The position numbers were made by a program, and so were the translations under genes. Positions 62,901 through 64,000 of a stretch of 64,000 bases of DNA are shown here, piece after piece (within the stretch, counting starts at the first letter, position 1; each line of letters starts with the position of its first letter). Below the pieces are notes generated by a model. The model was not told the origin of the DNA. It saw only the letters and a list, made by a program, of their open reading frames with translations, and made no database searches. Source of the DNA: Candidatus Planktophila lacus (GTDB taxonomy: Bacteria > Actinomycetota > Actinomycetes > Nanopelagicales > Nanopelagicaceae); the NCBI RefSeq assembly GCF_002287925.1, contig NZ_CP016769.1:558001-622000 (forward strand), given 5' to 3'.

Positions 62901-64000
62901 TGCGTTACTCAACTCCAGGTGTTGGCTTGATTTCACCACCACCACATCACGATATTTACTCAATCGAAGATCTGGCACAACTGATCCACGATTTGAAGAA
63001 TGCCAATAAGAATGCACGTATTCACGTCAAACTGGTTGCTGAAGTCGGTGTCGGCACCGTTGCTGCAGGAGTTAGCAAGGCGCATGCTGATGTTGTTCTG
63101 ATCTCCGGTCATGATGGCGGAACTGGTGCATCACCACTTACTTCACTTAAACATGCTGGTGCTCCTTGGGAGTTAGGTCTTGCCGAAACGCAGCAGACGC
63201 TTCTGTTAAATGGTCTGCGCGATCGCATCGTTGTACAAGCAGATGGTCAGCTAAAGACGGGTCGCGATGTTGTTATCGCAGCGTTACTGGGCGCCGAAGA
63301 ATACGGTTTTGCTACCGCGCCGCTAGTCGTTTCTGGTTGCGTAATGATGCGCGTCTGTCACTTGGATACCTGTCCAGTTGGTGTGGCAACACAAAATCCA
63401 GAGCTACGTAAGAAATTTACCGGCAAGCCAGAGTTTGTCGAAACTTTCTTCGAGTACATCGCGGAAGAAGTACGTGAAATTTTGGCCAGCCTTGGTTTCC
63501 GCACAATGCAAGAGGCGATCGGTCACGTTGAATATCTCGACACTCGCGATGCGGTAAATCACTGGAAAGCCAGCGGCCTGGATCTAGCACCACTACTAGT
63601 ACGCCCAGATGTGGATTCACCTCTGCACCGCACAACAGTGCAAGATCATGGATTAGCTGCAGCGCTCGACAATAAGTTGATTGAACTCTCCGCCCCGGCA
63701 CTCGATAAGGGTGAAAGCGTTCGTATCGACCTGCCAGTTCGAAATGTGAACCGAACAGTTGGCACGATGTTGGGTGCAGAAGTCACAAGACGTTACGGCG
63801 CTGACGGATTACCAATTGGCACGATCGATGTAACTCTGCATGGCTCTGCTGGACAGTCACTTGGAGCGTTCTTGCCTCGAGGAGTTGTTATTCGTATGTA
63901 TGGCGATAGCAATGACTACGTAGGTAAAGGTATTTCTGGCGGTCGCGTAATAGTTCGTCCAGATGAAAGAGCGACCTTTGCATCTCATGAAAACGTAATC
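59978..64000 (+). CDS. gltB: Glutamate synthase large subunit (partial, 3' end beyond window)
   Basis: The first 1341 codons of the large subunit, which usually has about 1500 residues. ATG 59978 follows an ACAGGAG ribosome binding site. The N-terminal glutaminase nucleophile is Cys23 (HDACGVAMV), exposed after removal of a short propeptide, and [21 protein letters not shown] follows. Then come the central domain and the FMN-binding synthase domain ([21 protein letters not shown]). The 3Fe-4S Cys pattern is C1121-x5-C1127-x4-C1132. The C-terminal beta-helix has begun. It makes glutamate from glutamine and 2-oxoglutarate. gltD is expected downstream. Confidence 0.95.
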   Translation, partial: MALPSNYPTQQGLYDPANEHDACGVAMVATLNKVATHEIVEKALTALRNLEHRGASGAEPDSGDGAGILIRVPDAFYRAVTDFKLPAEGHYATGIAFVAQGAEVRSEIAKIAAEEGLTVLGWRDLPINAKSLGKTAVSVMPKFEQVFLAGNKDESGIALDRLAFCLRKRAEHSLDLYFPSLSSQTIVYKGMLTTGQLEEFFPDLSDVRVVSPLALVHSRFSTNTFPSWPLAHPYRFIAHNGEINTVKGNRNWMRARESLLASELIPGDLSRLFPIVEMSGSDSASFDEVLELLYLGGRSLPHSVLMMIPEAWENHTTMSQKRRDFYAFHASLMEPWDGPACVTFTDGHQVGAVLDRNGLRPSRFWVTDDGLVVLASEVGVLDFPAEKIVRKGRLQPGKMFLVDIEAGRIIEDDEIKDSLADAAPYGEWLHAGMMKLSDLPSREHIIYPHSSVVRRQRAFGYTEEELRILVTPMAKNGMEALGSMGTDTPIAALSEKPRLLFDYFSQLFAQVTNPPLDAIREELVTSLGGSIGPEHNLLDPGPSSCRQISLAFPVIDNDELAKIIHVNADGDHPGLSAYVVRGLFPVSGDGNTLHTRLEEIKREVSDAISAGARIIVLSDRDGDAEDAPIPSLLLTAAVHHHLIREKTRTKVGLVVEAGDVREVHHVALLIGYGAAAVNPYLAMESAEDLVLQGVITGITPEKAVRNIIKSLGKGVLKVMSKMGISTIASYTGAQVFEAIGLSQEVVDEYFVGTTSRLGGISLDTIAEETLARHHIAYPPGGAIPGSKRLPIGGEYQWRRDGEPHLFNPETVFALQHSTRSKRYDIFKRYTSKVDGQSKELMTLRGLFAFNEGVRPAISIDEVEPISEIVKRFSTGAMSWGSVSQEVHETLAIAMNRLGAKSNTGEGGEDPSRFTPMENGDSKRSAIKQVASGRFGVTSNYLVNADDIQIKIAQGAKPGEGGQLPGNKVYPWIAKVRYSTPGVGLISPPPHHDIYSIEDLAQLIHDLKNANKNARIHVKLVAEVGVGTVAAGVSKAHADVVLISGHDGGTGASPLTSLKHAGAPWELGLAETQQTLLLNGLRDRIVVQADGQLKTGRDVVIAALLGAEEYGFATAPLVVSGCVMMRVCHLDTCPVGVATQNPELRKKFTGKPEFVETFFEYIAEEVREILASLGFRTMQEAIGHVEYLDTRDAVNHWKASGLDLAPLLVRPDVDSPLHRTTVQDHGLAAALDNKLIELSAPALDKGESVRIDLPVRNVNRTVGTMLGAEVTRRYGADGLPIGTIDVTLHGSAGQSLGAFLPRGVVIRMYGDSNDYVGKGISGGRVIVRPDERATFASHENVI

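Noticed and set aside
1-64000. tRNA, rRNA, insertion sequence, prophage or attachment site
   Set aside because: I looked in every intergenic gap and saw no tRNA-like cloverleaf, transposase, integrase or terminal repeat.

Overview
The window looks like chromosome from a small, streamlined actinobacterium of moderate G+C (by eye a little under 50%). The gene order mraZ-rsmH-ftsL-ftsI-murE-murF-mraY-murD-ftsW-murG-murC-ftsQ-ftsZ-pgeF-yggS-sepF-yggT, a PriA-type HisA, a DUF3040 protein, an actinobacterial LexA box and many leaderless-looking promoters all point to Actinobacteria. The compact layout (ATGA/TAATG overlaps, almost no spacer over 200 bp) and a large carotenoid locus fit freshwater Nanopelagicales (acI, e.g. 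Planktophila-like). That placement is an inference, not a database result.

Region by region: 1-10195 is mostly carotenoid genes on the minus strand. crtE-crtI-crtB is followed by a TPP riboswitch and the start of a PnuC/PnuT transporter. metF and a CDP-alcohol phosphatidyltransferase (plus strand) separate this from a second group: crtD-like desaturase, cruG-like glycosyltransferase, cruF-like hydratase, crtA-like monooxygenase and an alpha/beta hydrolase. 10262-14293 holds an arsenical-type aquaporin with arsC, a YbaK deacylase, an MFS permease, a TauE/SafE exporter and DoxX. 14383-19220 is an SOS mutagenesis operon: LexA box, DUF6504-like protein, dnaE2, dinB. 19745-37698 is the division and cell-wall cluster, with MraZ operator boxes, a structured RNA leader before rsmH and a perfect 1126-bp tandem duplication that breaks murD. 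38015-47050 carries ileS, a DksA-like zinc-finger protein with a lysine-rich tail, lspA, an RluD-type pseudouridine synthase and dnaE1. 47097-57074 is a his operon (hisD-C-B-H-A/priA-F-I) running into trpE, a small membrane protein, trpC, trpB and trpA. 57071-59827 has MauE-like and DsbA-like redox proteins, lgt and a VIT1/CCC1 transporter. gltB starts at 59978 and runs off the end.

The genes form coherent modules: carotenoid synthesis and decoration, SOS-induced translesion synthesis, peptidoglycan precursor synthesis and division, and His/Trp synthesis, where PriA probably also supplies the missing TrpF step. The most notable non-coding signals are two divergent gene pairs, each with a 22-bp spacer carrying overlapping -10 elements for leaderless genes, the riboswitch, the mraZ-rsmH RNA structure and the MraZ and LexA operators. 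No tRNA, rRNA, CRISPR array, insertion sequence or prophage was seen, and no gene-free stretch exceeds about 210 bases.
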